Shown here: one piece after another, positions 16,248 to 25,170 of the stretch
How positions within the stretch are numbered: the stretch's first letter is position 1
Layout: the number at the start of each line of letters is the position of its first letter
Assembly: GCA_900766245.1 (NCBI GenBank)
Contig: CAAFUR010000014.1
Span: 1 to 64,000 of the forward strand
Reading direction: 5' to 3'
DNA length: 64,000 nucleotides
Source: Veillonellaceae bacterium
GTDB lineage: Bacteria > Bacillota > Negativicutes > Veillonellales > Veillonellaceae
Notes under the pieces: model-generated
Database searches by the model: none
What the model saw: only the letters and a program-made list of their open reading frames with translations
Told to the model about the DNA's origin: nothing
Position numbers and translations under genes: made by a program

Positions 16248-18254
16248 ATGATGACGAAGCCCATACATACAAGGACATCAGTATGTCCCTATGATTGCCC
16301 AGATGCCTGTGGATTGGTCTTGACCATTGAGGGAGACCAGTTGCAACAGGTACGAGGTATGAAAACGCACAGTTTTACACGAGGAACACTGTGCCAAAAA
16401 ATGCAACAGTATGAACAAACTGTCCACCATAGTGGACGTCTGACCACCCCTTTGCGCCGTACAGGCTCTAAGGGGAGTGGTCAATTTAGCCCCATCACAT
16501 GGGATGAAGCATTACAAGAAATTGCAGAGCGATTTCAATATTGTATCAATACATACGGCTCTGAAAGTATTATGCCCTATTCCTATGCAGGGACCATGGG
16601 AATCTTACAAAAGAGTGCAGGAGATCCACTCTTTGCCATACTTGGAGCCACCCGTCAAGATAAGGGGATTTGTTCCCCTGCCAAACGGTATGGTTGGGCT
16701 AGTCTTATGGGGAATACCCTAGGGAATCGTCCACAAGATATACAACACAGTGATTGTGTGGTGTTGTGGAGCCTCAATGCAGTGGCGACGGATGTACATG
16801 TTCTACATGATGTAACCATAGCCTGTCAGCGAGGTGCCAAGCTTTGGGTGATTGACACGTACTATACGGAGACAGCGAAATTAGCAGATGAAGTGATTAT
16901 CATACGACCAGGTACAGATGGAGCCTTTGCGTTGGGCGTGGCCCATGTGCTGGTGGAAGAAGGATTAGTACATGAGGAGTTTGTGCATCAGTATGTACAA
17001 GGCTATGAAGGATTCTGTGATACTGTTATTTCTCAATATCCACCATCGAAAGTGGCTCGAATCACAGGCGTACCAGAGGAACGGATTATCCAGTTTGCTC
17101 GTGCTTATGGACAGGCAATGGCGCCGTTTATTCGCTTAGGTAGTGGACTATCTCGCTATGGGAACGGAGCGAATACGGTGCGATGCGTAGTGGCACTACC
17201 TGTCTTGGTGGGGGCATACCTACATACAGGAGGTGGCCTCTTGTCGAGTGCCTCGGGTAGTCAATTTGTTGGCGGCAAGCGTGTCAGTTGGGAACGCTTT
17301 CAGGCAAAAGCAACACGGTTGAACCCAATGATTCATTTAGGGCCGATGTTAACAGAGGCTGACAACCCACCAATTAAAGCCCTCTATGTATATTCCAGCA
17401 ACCCTGCGGTGACCTCGCCGGACCAAACAGTGGTGCGCAAAGGATTGGCACGAGAAGACCTGTTCACAGTGGTACACGAACGATTTATGACGGATACGGC
17501 GAAATATGCAGACATTGTGCTCCCTGCAACGACGTCCGTAGAGCATAATGATATCTATAATTCCTATGGACATTACACTATCGGTTGTGGGTATCAAGCC
17601 ATACCTCCTGTAGGTGAAAGTCGATCTAACTGGGACACCATTTGTAGTATTGCCAGAGCTATGGGTCTTGATGACCCTGTGTTTGCTATGTCAGAATTAG
17701 AGATGATTGAAGATATTGTGCGACATGCTCCGATTGCAAGAGAAGTGCAAGATAGAATCTTGGCAGGGGAGCTGGTAGAGATGGAGTTACCAGATACATA
17801 TAAACTGGAGTACGGTACACCATCAGGTAAAATCGAGTTATACAATCCAGTAGAAGCTGATCCATATCCTGTGTATCGTGAAGCTCATGGGGATACAGCG
17901 GAGTTCTTCCTCATCAATGGGGCTGATCCACGTATACTAGATTCGTCCTTTTGTGAACTACAAGCGGATGTGCCTCAGATGATCGCTCGTATGCATCCTG
18001 ATGATGCTCAGCGTAAAGGCGTATGGCACAGTGAATTTGTGCGTATGTATAATGAACGTGGTTCTTTGCGGATTGCTTTAGTCATCGATGATACGGTGCC
18101 AAAGGGGACTATTGTGAGCAGTGGCGTCTGGTGGCAATCTCAGTCTCATGATTCAGAACATACAATGAATGTATTGACTGCCTCACGACCTACCGATTAT
18201 GGTTGGGGTAGTACCTTTTATGATGTGAAAGTATATGTAGAGCCCTGCGACTAA
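16248..18254 (+). CDS. Molybdopterin-dependent oxidoreductase (DMSO reductase superfamily)
   Basis: 668 residues with an N-terminal [4Fe-4S] motif CPYDCPDACG plus a later Cys in GTLCQK, then molybdopterin-domain segments (FSPITWDEALQEIAERF, LWSLNAVATDVHVLHDV, IRPGTDGAFALGVAHVLVEE) and a C-terminal dinucleotide-binding domain (FFLINGADPRILDSSFCELQ). It resembles soluble YyaE/BisC-like enzymes. No twin-arginine signal is present, so it should be cytoplasmic. No electron-transfer subunit or anchor gene is adjacent. The substrate and the molybdenum ligand cannot be assigned by eye. Confidence 0.85.
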   Translation: MMTKPIHTRTSVCPYDCPDACGLVLTIEGDQLQQVRGMKTHSFTRGTLCQKMQQYEQTVHHSGRLTTPLRRTGSKGSGQFSPITWDEALQEIAERFQYCINTYGSESIMPYSYAGTMGILQKSAGDPLFAILGATRQDKGICSPAKRYGWASLMGNTLGNRPQDIQHSDCVVLWSLNAVATDVHVLHDVTIACQRGAKLWVIDTYYTETAKLADEVIIIRPGTDGAFALGVAHVLVEEGLVHEEFVHQYVQGYEGFCDTVISQYPPSKVARITGVPEERIIQFARAYGQAMAPFIRLGSGLSRYGNGANTVRCVVALPVLVGAYLHTGGGLLSSASGSQFVGGKRVSWERFQAKATRLNPMIHLGPMLTEADNPPIKALYVYSSNPAVTSPDQTVVRKGLAREDLFTVVHERFMTDTAKYADIVLPATTSVEHNDIYNSYGHYTIGCGYQAIPPVGESRSNWDTICSIARAMGLDDPVFAMSELEMIEDIVRHAPIAREVQDRILAGELVEMELPDTYKLEYGTPSGKIELYNPVEADPYPVYREAHGDTAEFFLINGADPRILDSSFCELQADVPQMIARMHPDDAQRKGVWHSEFVRMYNERGSLRIALVIDDTVPKGTIVSSGVWWQSQSHDSEHTMNVLTASRPTDYGWGSTFYDVKVYVEPCD

Positions 18255-18337
18255 AAATAAGTAATGCTTGGTTATAGTTAATAGATGTAGTTTGCCTATC
18301 AATTATAGTTCGGATATATATGCATAATTGGTATAGA

Positions 18338-18375
18338 CAAAGCCATTTTCTACAAAGAAAATGGCTTTTTATTTT
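18338..18375 (+). terminator. Rho-independent terminator
   Basis: AAAGCCATTTTCT/AGAAAATGGCTTT with loop ACAA, followed by TTATTTT. Confidence 0.9.
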
Positions 18376-18468
18376 ACTTATAATTAGATATAATAAAAAA
18401 ATAAGCATAAGAAGTGTTTTTATACAGTGTATATTTGTTATTATGGGATGTATTTGAAAGGAGATATT

Positions 18469-19800
18469 ATGTCAGATCATACTCAACTATCGGGGCGAGC
18501 CTATATTGCTATCGGCCTGATGCTGTTCGCTTTATTCTTTGGGGCAGGTAACTTAATCTTCCCTGCTACCTTAGGTCAACATGCAGGTACCAATGTGTGG
18601 TGGGCCATCTTAGGGTTTATCGTAACTGGTGTAGGTTTACCATTGTTAGGGGTTATGGCCATGGGATACTCTGGTAGCCGTAACGTACAAAGTTTGGCAA
18701 GCCGTGTGCATCCAGTGTTTGGGGTCCTATTTACATTGGCATTATACTTATCCATTGGCCCTGCTTTTGCCATCCCTCGTACGGGGACTGTATCCTATGA
18801 AATTGCAGTGAAACCATTCTTAGGTGGAGCTGCCTCAGATACAGCACTATCCTTGTTCCTTGTGGGGTTCTTTGTAGTCACATTGTGGCTCTCTATTAAT
18901 CCGCAAAAATTGGTGAATCGCATTGGTAAAATCTTAACACCAGCCTTGCTACTGACCATCGTGGTATTGATTGTTAAATCTTTGATTACTCCATTAGGCA
19001 GCTATGGTACACCGACAGAGTCCTACGCTACTAGCGGTACAGCATTCCTACAAGGATTCTTAGATGGATATAACACATTAGATGCCTTAGCATCTTTCGT
19101 ATTTGGTATTTTGGTTATCGAATTCGTGACACTTTCAGGGGCACAAACACGTGATGAGATTACACGCGCTACTATGAAAGCTGGGTTAATCGCCGTAGGT
19201 TGCTTAGGCGTAGTGTACATCTTTATTGCTAGCTTAGGCGCTACCAGCGTAGAGCAGTTAGGTATCTTAGATACAGGGGCGCCTGTATTGGCAGAATCTG
19301 CTCGTTTATTGTTTGGCGATTTAGGGGCCATGATCTTGGCAGTCATCGTATTGTTGGCGTGTTTGACGACAAGTATCGGACTTGTTACCTCTTGTGCACA
19401 GTATTTTAGCACACAATTTGGTGGCTTATCCTATAAAGCTTATGCAGTGCTATTCGTATTGATTTCTTTCGGTGTAGGCATGTTTGGATTGAAAACCATC
19501 ATTACCGCAGCCATTCCTGTGTTGATGTTCCTCTATCCATTATCCATCGCATTGATTGTGTTGGCATTCTTACATCCGTTGTTCAACGGTCGCCAATGTG
19601 TATATGCTTGGACAGTAGGGGCAACCTTCATCACAGCCCTTGTATCTGGCTTAGAAACAGCGAGCATAGACTTAGGTAGCCTAGGACAATTCTTTGCTAC
19701 ACAAGTACCAATGCACGGCATCGGTATGGACTGGCTTGTATTCGGCGGCGTAGGATTTGTGATTGGATTGATCCATCGGGCGTTGGTGAAAGCTAACTAA
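18469..19800 (+). CDS. brnQ: Branched-chain amino acid:cation symporter BrnQ
   Basis: 443-residue polytopic transporter with about 12 hydrophobic segments. The N-terminal signature FALFFGAGNLIFPATLGQHAG is typical of LIVCS-family Leu/Ile/Val carriers, and GPAFAIPRTGTVSYE also matches. The frame extends 14 codons upstream, but the ATG at 18469 follows AAAGGAG and gives the standard N-terminus MSDHTQLSGRAY. It stands alone between terminators. Confidence 0.93.
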   Translation: MSDHTQLSGRAYIAIGLMLFALFFGAGNLIFPATLGQHAGTNVWWAILGFIVTGVGLPLLGVMAMGYSGSRNVQSLASRVHPVFGVLFTLALYLSIGPAFAIPRTGTVSYEIAVKPFLGGAASDTALSLFLVGFFVVTLWLSINPQKLVNRIGKILTPALLLTIVVLIVKSLITPLGSYGTPTESYATSGTAFLQGFLDGYNTLDALASFVFGILVIEFVTLSGAQTRDEITRATMKAGLIAVGCLGVVYIFIASLGATSVEQLGILDTGAPVLAESARLLFGDLGAMILAVIVLLACLTTSIGLVTSCAQYFSTQFGGLSYKAYAVLFVLISFGVGMFGLKTIITAAIPVLMFLYPLSIALIVLAFLHPLFNGRQCVYAWTVGATFITALVSGLETASIDLGSLGQFFATQVPMHGIGMDWLVFGGVGFVIGLIHRALVKAN

Positions 19801-19818
19801 AAGATTATTTTATATATG

Positions 19819-19857
19819 TTGGGACTACTTATATACGAGTAGTTCCAATATTTTTTG
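19819..19857 (+). terminator. Terminator of brnQ
   Basis: Arms TTGGGACTACT and AGTAGTTCCAA followed by a T-run. Confidence 0.85.
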
Positions 19858-19880
19858 TAATTAAATAAGGGTTATAAGGT

Positions 19881-19954
19881 TATAGGACAAAATGAATTGG
19901 TTTTAATAGCAATGAGCCTAGTTAAATACTAGGCTCATTGAATTTTAAAGTTGC
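19881..19954. repeat. Dispersed 74-bp intergenic repeat, copy A
   Basis: Aligns without gaps to 35823-35896, sharing TATAGGACAA at the left end, TTGGTTTTAATAG, TTAAATACT and TTAAAGTTGC at the right end. Copy A contains a perfect hairpin AATGAGCCTAGT/ACTAGGCTCATT. It lies between the brnQ and nrdB terminators. Confidence 0.8.
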
Positions 19955-19974
19955 AAAATTACAGATTTAGAGGG

Positions 19975-20018
19975 AAAACAAAAAGCTACACCATAGATAA
20001 TATCTACGTGTAGCTTTT
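19975..20018 (-). terminator. Terminator of nrdB
   Basis: Read on the minus strand, CAAAAGCTACAC and GTGTAGCTTTTTG pair and run into a T-rich tail. Confidence 0.8.
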
Positions 20019-20042
20019 GTATATATAACCTTACAGACATTC

Positions 20043-21071
20043 TTATTCCAAATCGTCGAAGTCAAATGCTGCTGCTTTTGTATAGTTCGTAACTTTTGCT
20101 TCAAAGAAGTCAGTTTTCGTGCTGTTCAAGTTGGAGAAACTTTCAATCCAAGCCATAGGATTTTCCTTGATCTCTGGATATAACGGTTGTAAGCCGATGG
20201 AATCCGCACGTTGGTTTGCTAAGTATTTGATATAGCGCTCGATCAAAGTGTTGTTGATGCCAAGGATTTTGTCATCTGTAATGTATTGACCCCAAGCGAT
20301 TTCATTTTCTGTACCTTCACGAAGCATTTGTGTTAACTCAGCTTCTAATTCAGGAGTGAATAGTTCAGGACGTTCGATGCGAAGTTCACGGATAATATTT
20401 TGGAACAATACTAAGTGAGTCACTTCATCGCGATTGATGTATTTAAAGATCGTGGAAGTTGCGGTCATTTTACCTTGGCGTGCCAATGTGTAGAAGAAGC
20501 TAAATCCAGAGTAGAAATAGATGCCTTCTAAAATATAGTTTGCCATGATAGTGCGGATTAAATTGTGCTCCGATGGCTCATCGCTAAAACGCTGATAAAT
20601 GTCAGCGATGAAGCGGTTACGAGCTAGTAAATGTTCATCTGTACGCCACTCATCATAAATGCGGTCACGAGTAATTGGGTTCGTTACTGTATCCAAAATG
20701 TAAGAATAGGATTGGGCGTGAATTTCTTCTTGGAAGGCTTGAATGTTCAACAAAGAAGCTACTTCAGAAGCCGTAATATAACGGCTTAAGTTTGGCAAGT
20801 TCTCGCTTTGAATGGAGTCCAAGAAATTTAAGAAAGAAATAATCTTATCGAAAGCACGGCGTTCGCTGTCCGTTAAATAAGGGAATTGCTTAATATCTTC
20901 GTTCAAAGAAATTTCTTCAGGAATCCAGAAATTGTTCAGCATCGTGCGATACAATGTATTCGCCCAATCGTACTTAATACGATTCCATTCCCGTAAATTC
21001 GTCGTATTACCGCCCACCATACTTTGCGTGCCACGGTCACCATGTTCATTAAAAATCAGTTTCTTTTCCAT
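20043..21071 (-). CDS. nrdB: Ribonucleotide reductase class Ia beta subunit
   Basis: Houses the diiron-tyrosyl radical needed for deoxyribonucleotide synthesis. 342 residues. The ligands align one-to-one with E. coli NrdB: Asp85 (FLDSIQ), Glu115, His118 and radical Tyr122 in QEEIHAQSY, then the Glu of ILEGIYFYSGF and Glu/His of NRDEVTHL. The gene is oriented like nrdA, 7.8 kb upstream in the transcription direction, and has its own promoter. Normally the two are adjacent, so the DNA between them is probably inserted. Confidence 0.95.
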   Translation of the reverse strand: MEKKLIFNEHGDRGTQSMVGGNTTNLREWNRIKYDWANTLYRTMLNNFWIPEEISLNEDIKQFPYLTDSERRAFDKIISFLNFLDSIQSENLPNLSRYITASEVASLLNIQAFQEEIHAQSYSYILDTVTNPITRDRIYDEWRTDEHLLARNRFIADIYQRFSDEPSEHNLIRTIMANYILEGIYFYSGFSFFYTLARQGKMTATSTIFKYINRDEVTHLVLFQNIIRELRIERPELFTPELEAELTQMLREGTENEIAWGQYITDDKILGINNTLIERYIKYLANQRADSIGLQPLYPEIKENPMAWIESFSNLNSTKTDFFEAKVTNYTKAAAFDFDDLE

Positions 21072-21170
21072 GAGATATCTCCTATGTGTCTAGGTGAAAG
21101 TCAACATAGGAGATGACATTCACTAATACAATTATATAATATACATTTTGCCCTCTTAGGGATTATTTTT

Positions 21171-21199
21171 ATTATACTAAACAGGGATAAAAGTTTCAA
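21171..21199 (-). promoter_or_regulatory. Sigma-A promoter of nrdB
   Basis: On the minus strand TTGAAA and TATAAT are separated by exactly 17 bp, giving a leader of about 90 nt. Confidence 0.75.
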
Positions 21200-21252
21200 A
21201 TTTTTCTATCTAGTATATTGGCAGAAAATACGAATAAACATCATAATATTTA

Positions 21253-21261
21253 TGTTATACT
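21253..21261 (+). promoter_or_regulatory. Extended -10 promoter of small toxin gene 1
   Basis: TGTTATACT (TGn plus TATACT), 47 bp before the toxin start codon. Confidence 0.6.
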
Positions 21262-21307
21262 AAAAGTGTCACTATACCGATTCCGTGACAAGAAGGAGGT
21301 GTACCTT

Positions 21308-21400
21308 ATGCTTGATTTAGTTATCCTGTTAATTGTTTCTATCATGGCAAATGTAATTAGTTATTTCATTTGCAAATGGCTAGATAGTAACAGTAAATAG
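21308..21400 (+). CDS. Fst/Ldr-like type I toxin peptide, locus 1
   Basis: A 30-residue hydrophobic peptide (MLDLVILLIVSIMANVISYF then ICKWLDSNSK): one membrane helix ending in ICKWLD and a short polar tail, as in Fst/Ldr-type toxins that disturb the inner membrane. The ribosome site AAGGAGGT (21293-21300) is ideal. The leader is homologous to that of the second locus at 44661 (shared CCGAT, GTGACA, GAAGG and GGTGT). A convergent antisense promoter, a shared terminator and direct repeats lie downstream. An upstream in-frame extension exists but skips this ribosome site. Confidence 0.72.
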   Translation: MLDLVILLIVSIMANVISYFICKWLDSNSK

Positions 21401-21430
21401 TGGCTGGCCTATTGTTATTTTATCGGATAA

Positions 21431-21510
21431 CAAGCAAAAAGCACAGGAGTACCAGTCCTGTGCTTTTTTGTGTACCCTACGCTAGAATACGTTTCCTGTT
21501 AATTTAGTAC
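21431..21510 (-). ncRNA. Predicted antisense antitoxin RNA (RNA II-like), locus 1
   Basis: On the minus strand TGCTATAAT (extended -10, 21525-21517) would start a short RNA near 21510. It runs toward the toxin gene and ends at the shared bidirectional hairpin. It contains the complement of TCCTGTTAATT (21494-21504) and GTGTACC (21470-21476), both of which occur in the toxin mRNA at 21324-21334 and 21299-21305, covering the ribosome site and early codons. This is the Fst/par RNA I-RNA II arrangement. Predicted only. Confidence 0.62.
21436..21470. terminator. Bidirectional terminator shared by toxin mRNA and antisense RNA
   Basis: AAAAGCACAGGA/TCCTGTGCTTTT, with an A-run on the left and a T-run on the right. 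Confidence 0.88.
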
Positions 21511-21643
21511 GCCTTTATTATAGCATGATAGTAGAGATATAGGAAGAGGAAAGTAGTCTTTGTTACTAGAATAGTAGCAGATAATAAAAAGTGGCAAAAT
21601 GGATCGCAATAGCTTTCAGTAGAGTTAGTATCAGATACGCATA

Positions 21644-21652
21644 TGATATAAT
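21644..21652 (+). promoter_or_regulatory. Extended -10 promoter of the MmeI-like gene
   Basis: TGATATAAT, 105 bp before the start codon. Apart from this and the antisense promoter, the 357-bp gap before the gene shows nothing further. Confidence 0.5.
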
Positions 21653-21757
21653 AGAAGCAATGATATAAGAAAGAGATACATTGAATCGGGTGCGAGTAAA
21701 AAGAATATCTACATATAAAAATTTAGATGATGGCAGTTTTCTATAAAGGGATATATT

Positions 21758-24526
21758 ATGCAATTAACACTGAAGCAACAAGAGAAAGCAGCAAAAGAGT
21801 TTACTAAGAAATGGGAAAATAAGGGTGATGAAAAGCAGGATACACAAAGGTTTTGGATGGAATTATTACAAACCGTGTATGGGGTGGAAAATCCTGCTGA
21901 TATGATTTGCTTTGAAGAACGTGTGCAACTGGAGCATACTAGCTATATTGATGCTATGATTCCCGCAACACATACACTGATTGAACAAAAAAGTTTAGGG
22001 AAGGATTTACATGCGCCTATTCGTCAATCAGATGGTACTGAATTAACACCAGTAGAGCAAGCAAAACGGTACGCAGCTAACTTGTCGTATAGTAAACGAG
22101 CTAGATGGATTGTGAGTTGTAATTTCAAAGAGTTTCATGTATTAGATATGGAACGACCTAATGATTCAGTGGAAATTATAGAGTTGAAAAAATTAGGGAC
22201 TGATTTTTATCGGCTTAACTTTTTAGTAGATGTGAAAAGTAGTCATATAGAACGAGAGATGGAAATCTCAAAAGGCGCTGGCGAATTAGTTGGTAGATTA
22301 TATGATTGTTTATTACAACAATATAAAATTAATGGACTTCTAACAGAAGATGAGATTTTACATAATATTAATAAGCTCTGTGTAAAACTTGTGTTTTGTC
22401 TATATGCAGAAGATTCTGGTTTATTTGGTAAGAAAAATATATTTCATGATTATTTAAAAGATTTCCAACCTCATCAAGTTCGTAACGCTTTGATGGACTT
22501 GTTTCGTATTTTGGATACGCCAGAAAGCAATCGTAGTCCCTATGAAACTGAAAGTTTGTTAGACTTCCCTTATGTCAATGGTAGTTTATTTAGCGATGCT
22601 GTAGAAATTCCCCAATTCTCAGAAGAAGCCATTCAGCTAATATTGCAAGATGCATGTAATTTTGATTGGAGTGAAATATCTCCAACCATATTTGGTGCTA
22701 TCTTTGAAAGTACATTGAATCCGGAAACAAGACGTCACGGGGGTATGCATTATACAAGTATTGAAAATATTCATAAACTCATTGATCCATTATTTTTAGA
22801 TGCATTCAAAAATGAATATAAAGAAGCGATGACATTAAAAACTGGCAAGGCTAGGATGAAGGCACTGAAGCAATTGCAAGAATCGATGGCATCGAAAACG
22901 TTTTTTGATCCAGCAGCAGGGTCAGGTAACTTTTTAACAGAATCTTATTTATCTTTACGAAGATTAGAAAATGATATCTTGCGAGAAACCATAACAGATG
23001 CAGCTGGTACAGGGGTACTTGGATTTGATGAAGAAGAATTTAACCCTATTAAGGTGAGTATTCAACAATTTTATGGAATCGAAATTAATGACTTCGCTGT
23101 TTCTGTTGCCAAAACTGCCATTTGGATTGCAGAGGCCCAGATGTTTAAAGAAACAGAAGCGATTATTCATAAAGAGATGGACTTCTTACCACTTCATACG
23201 AATGCAAATATTCATGAAGGAAACTCCTTGCAAATGGATTGGGAAACAGTGATTCCATCTACAAAATTATCTTATATTATGGGGAATCCTCCATTTTTAG
23301 GATTTACGTATATGAATGAATTTCAGAAAAAAGATCTACAGTTATTATTCCCTAAAAAGAAAAATTTAGACTATGTTTGCTGTTGGTATAAAAAAGCCTA
23401 TGAGTATATGAAGGGTACAGAAGTAGAGTGTGCTTTCGTATCGACTAATTCTATTGTCCAAGGAGAAACGGTTGCTAGAATGTGGGAAGACATACCTGTT
23501 TGTATAAACTTTGCACATAGAAGTTTTATTTGGAGTAGTGAATCTAAAAATAGTGCCAATGTTCATTGCGTGATTGTAGGCTTTTCCATAGAAGGAAATG
23601 GCGACAAATGGCTATTTGATGATGGGAAATCTTTGAAAGTAGAATCAATTAATAAATATTTAATGGAAGGACCAGATATTCTGATTCAAAGTAGGAGTAA
23701 GGCACTTGTAAACTCAAATCCAATGGTGTATGGAAATAAACCTGCAGACGGAGGTCATTTAATTATTGAAGCGGATGAATACCCTCAAATTTGTAAAAAT
23801 TATCCTGATATCGTGAAATATATACATCCTTTAGTAGGTGCTAAGGAGTATTTACATAATGAAGAAAGATATTGTTTATGGTTAAAAGGAGTAGATCCAT
23901 CTATTATTAAAAATAATCCCTTTCTATATGATCGGGTTTCTAAATGCAAGGAAGTAAGGGCTAATAGTAAAGCTGCAGGGATCCGGAAGTTTGCCGATGT
24001 GCCAGCTATCTTTGCTCAAATTACACAACCAGAAGATTGCAATTATTTAATTATACCTAGAACATCATCTGAAAAAAGACGATATATTCCTATAGGATTT
24101 ATGGATGCCAATATAAAAGTGACTGATGCGGTACAAATTGTTCCTAATGCTACTTTATATGATTTTGGCATTATCACATCTAATGTCCATATGGCATGGA
24201 TGCGTGCTTTTGCAGGACGATTGAAGAGTGATTATAGATATTCAAAAGATGTTATATATAACACATTCCCATGGCCAAAATTACAGGAGCAACATCGAGT
24301 AGCCATTGAAAAGACTGCAAAGCAGATTTTAGAGGCTAGAAAACTGTATCCTAATTCCACCTTGGCAGAACTATATGATGAAGTGACTATGTCAATCGAA
24401 TTAAGAGAAGCCCATCGTGATAACAATCGAGCTGTGATGCGAGCTTATGGATTTGATTTAAAAATGCCAGAAGAAGGGTGTGTAGCAGAGTTAATGAAAC
24501 TGTATCAGGCTTTGATAGAGAAGTAA
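21758..24526 (+). CDS. MmeI-like type IIL/IIG restriction-modification enzyme
   Basis: A single 922-residue chain carrying both restriction and N6-adenine methylation. N-terminal nuclease: Asp65 and Glu76-Gln-Lys78 in YIDAMIPATHTLIEQK, matching the D...ExK site of MmeI. A helical spacer follows, then the gamma-class methyltransferase with motif I FFDPAAGSGNF (382-392) and motif IV NPPF (510-513). The C-terminal target-recognition region ends with LKSDYRYSKDVIYNTFPWP, a hallmark of this family. Such enzymes cut about 20 bp from the site and methylate one strand. It stands alone in the accessory block between nrdA and nrdB. The recognition sequence cannot be read here. Confidence 0.9.
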   Translation: MQLTLKQQEKAAKEFTKKWENKGDEKQDTQRFWMELLQTVYGVENPADMICFEERVQLEHTSYIDAMIPATHTLIEQKSLGKDLHAPIRQSDGTELTPVEQAKRYAANLSYSKRARWIVSCNFKEFHVLDMERPNDSVEIIELKKLGTDFYRLNFLVDVKSSHIEREMEISKGAGELVGRLYDCLLQQYKINGLLTEDEILHNINKLCVKLVFCLYAEDSGLFGKKNIFHDYLKDFQPHQVRNALMDLFRILDTPESNRSPYETESLLDFPYVNGSLFSDAVEIPQFSEEAIQLILQDACNFDWSEISPTIFGAIFESTLNPETRRHGGMHYTSIENIHKLIDPLFLDAFKNEYKEAMTLKTGKARMKALKQLQESMASKTFFDPAAGSGNFLTESYLSLRRLENDILRETITDAAGTGVLGFDEEEFNPIKVSIQQFYGIEINDFAVSVAKTAIWIAEAQMFKETEAIIHKEMDFLPLHTNANIHEGNSLQMDWETVIPSTKLSYIMGNPPFLGFTYMNEFQKKDLQLLFPKKKNLDYVCCWYKKAYEYMKGTEVECAFVSTNSIVQGETVARMWEDIPVCINFAHRSFIWSSESKNSANVHCVIVGFSIEGNGDKWLFDDGKSLKVESINKYLMEGPDILIQSRSKALVNSNPMVYGNKPADGGHLIIEADEYPQICKNYPDIVKYIHPLVGAKEYLHNEERYCLWLKGVDPSIIKNNPFLYDRVSKCKEVRANSKAAGIRKFADVPAIFAQITQPEDCNYLIIPRTSSEKRRYIPIGFMDANIKVTDAVQIVPNATLYDFGIITSNVHMAWMRAFAGRLKSDYRYSKDVIYNTFPWPKLQEQHRVAIEKTAKQILEARKLYPNSTLAELYDEVTMSIELREAHRDNNRAVMRAYGFDLKMPEEGCVAELMKLYQALIEK

Positions 24527-24616
24527 AAACCTTTGAGCATCCTCGTAACTAGCACTATAACTATTAGAAAAGTAGATACTATTCGATTGGAATTATATTA
24601 GCTCAAATAATGAAAA

Positions 24617-24656
24617 GCCTAACGTATTAAGGTTGAGGCGGGTTTATACGTTAGGC
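24617..24656 (+). repeat. GCCTAACGT hairpin, copy 1
   Basis: Arms GCCTAACGT and ACGTTAGGC followed by ATTTTC. The same hairpin with the same left flank (AAATAATGAAAA) follows the holin-like toxin gene at 28329-28370, so this may be what is left of a second copy of that locus, or simply a terminator of the MmeI-like gene. Confidence 0.75.
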
Positions 24657-24711
24657 ATTTTCGTTAGTAATATAATTGATGGATTAATATAAAGGATCAG
24701 GTATAATAAGC

Positions 24712-24912
24712 ATGGCATATACAAGTTCTCTATCTAAAAAGACATATACAGTATCAAAAGAAAATAAACAGCATAAATTAGTATCTTTAGCCAGTTTGTC
24801 GAAGGAAGAGTTGAGTAAGGAGTTGCAAAAAGGAATAGACTCGTTAAAAAATGAACGATCTTACACTATAGATGAAGTAAATACATTTTTTATGAAAAAA
24901 TATGGTATATAA
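24712..24912 (+). CDS. Antitoxin-like small protein without a partner toxin
   Basis: 66 residues. The C-terminal half (LSKEELSKELQKGIDSLKNE, then RSYTIDEVNTFFMKKYGI) resembles the tail of RelB/Phd-type antitoxins that precede RelE/ParE toxins. No toxin gene follows: the stop codon runs straight into a terminator. A TATAAT (24702-24707) ends five bases before the ATG, so transcription from it would give a leaderless or nearly leaderless mRNA. It may be a solitary antitoxin or a remnant; the family call is tentative. Confidence 0.55.
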   Translation: MAYTSSLSKKTYTVSKENKQHKLVSLASLSKEELSKELQKGIDSLKNERSYTIDEVNTFFMKKYGI

Positions 24913-24944
24913 AAAGCACAGGGTATTTTGCCCTGTGTTTTTCT
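24912..24944 (+). terminator. Terminator after the antitoxin-like gene
   Basis: AAAGCACAGGG/CCCTGTGTTTTT. It shares the AAAAAGCACAG core with terminators at 21436 and 27358. The 226 bp to the next gene contain nothing else recognised. Confidence 0.85.
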
Positions 24945-25170
24945 GTATACGTATCGTATGAAGAATACTGTTTTACGATGTCTTTTTTGTTATTAGAAGA
25001 GTTGTGTAAATGTATATAGGAAACTAAGGGGAAGATGTCGAAATATATACTCTAGAGAATGATGTGTTTGAACACTCTATATTTTGTACAGGTAAGAAAT
25101 ATATGGAATTAGAAAAATTTGATAGGAAGTAATAAAACTTTAAGTATATTGAAGATGGGAGAAGAATTAT

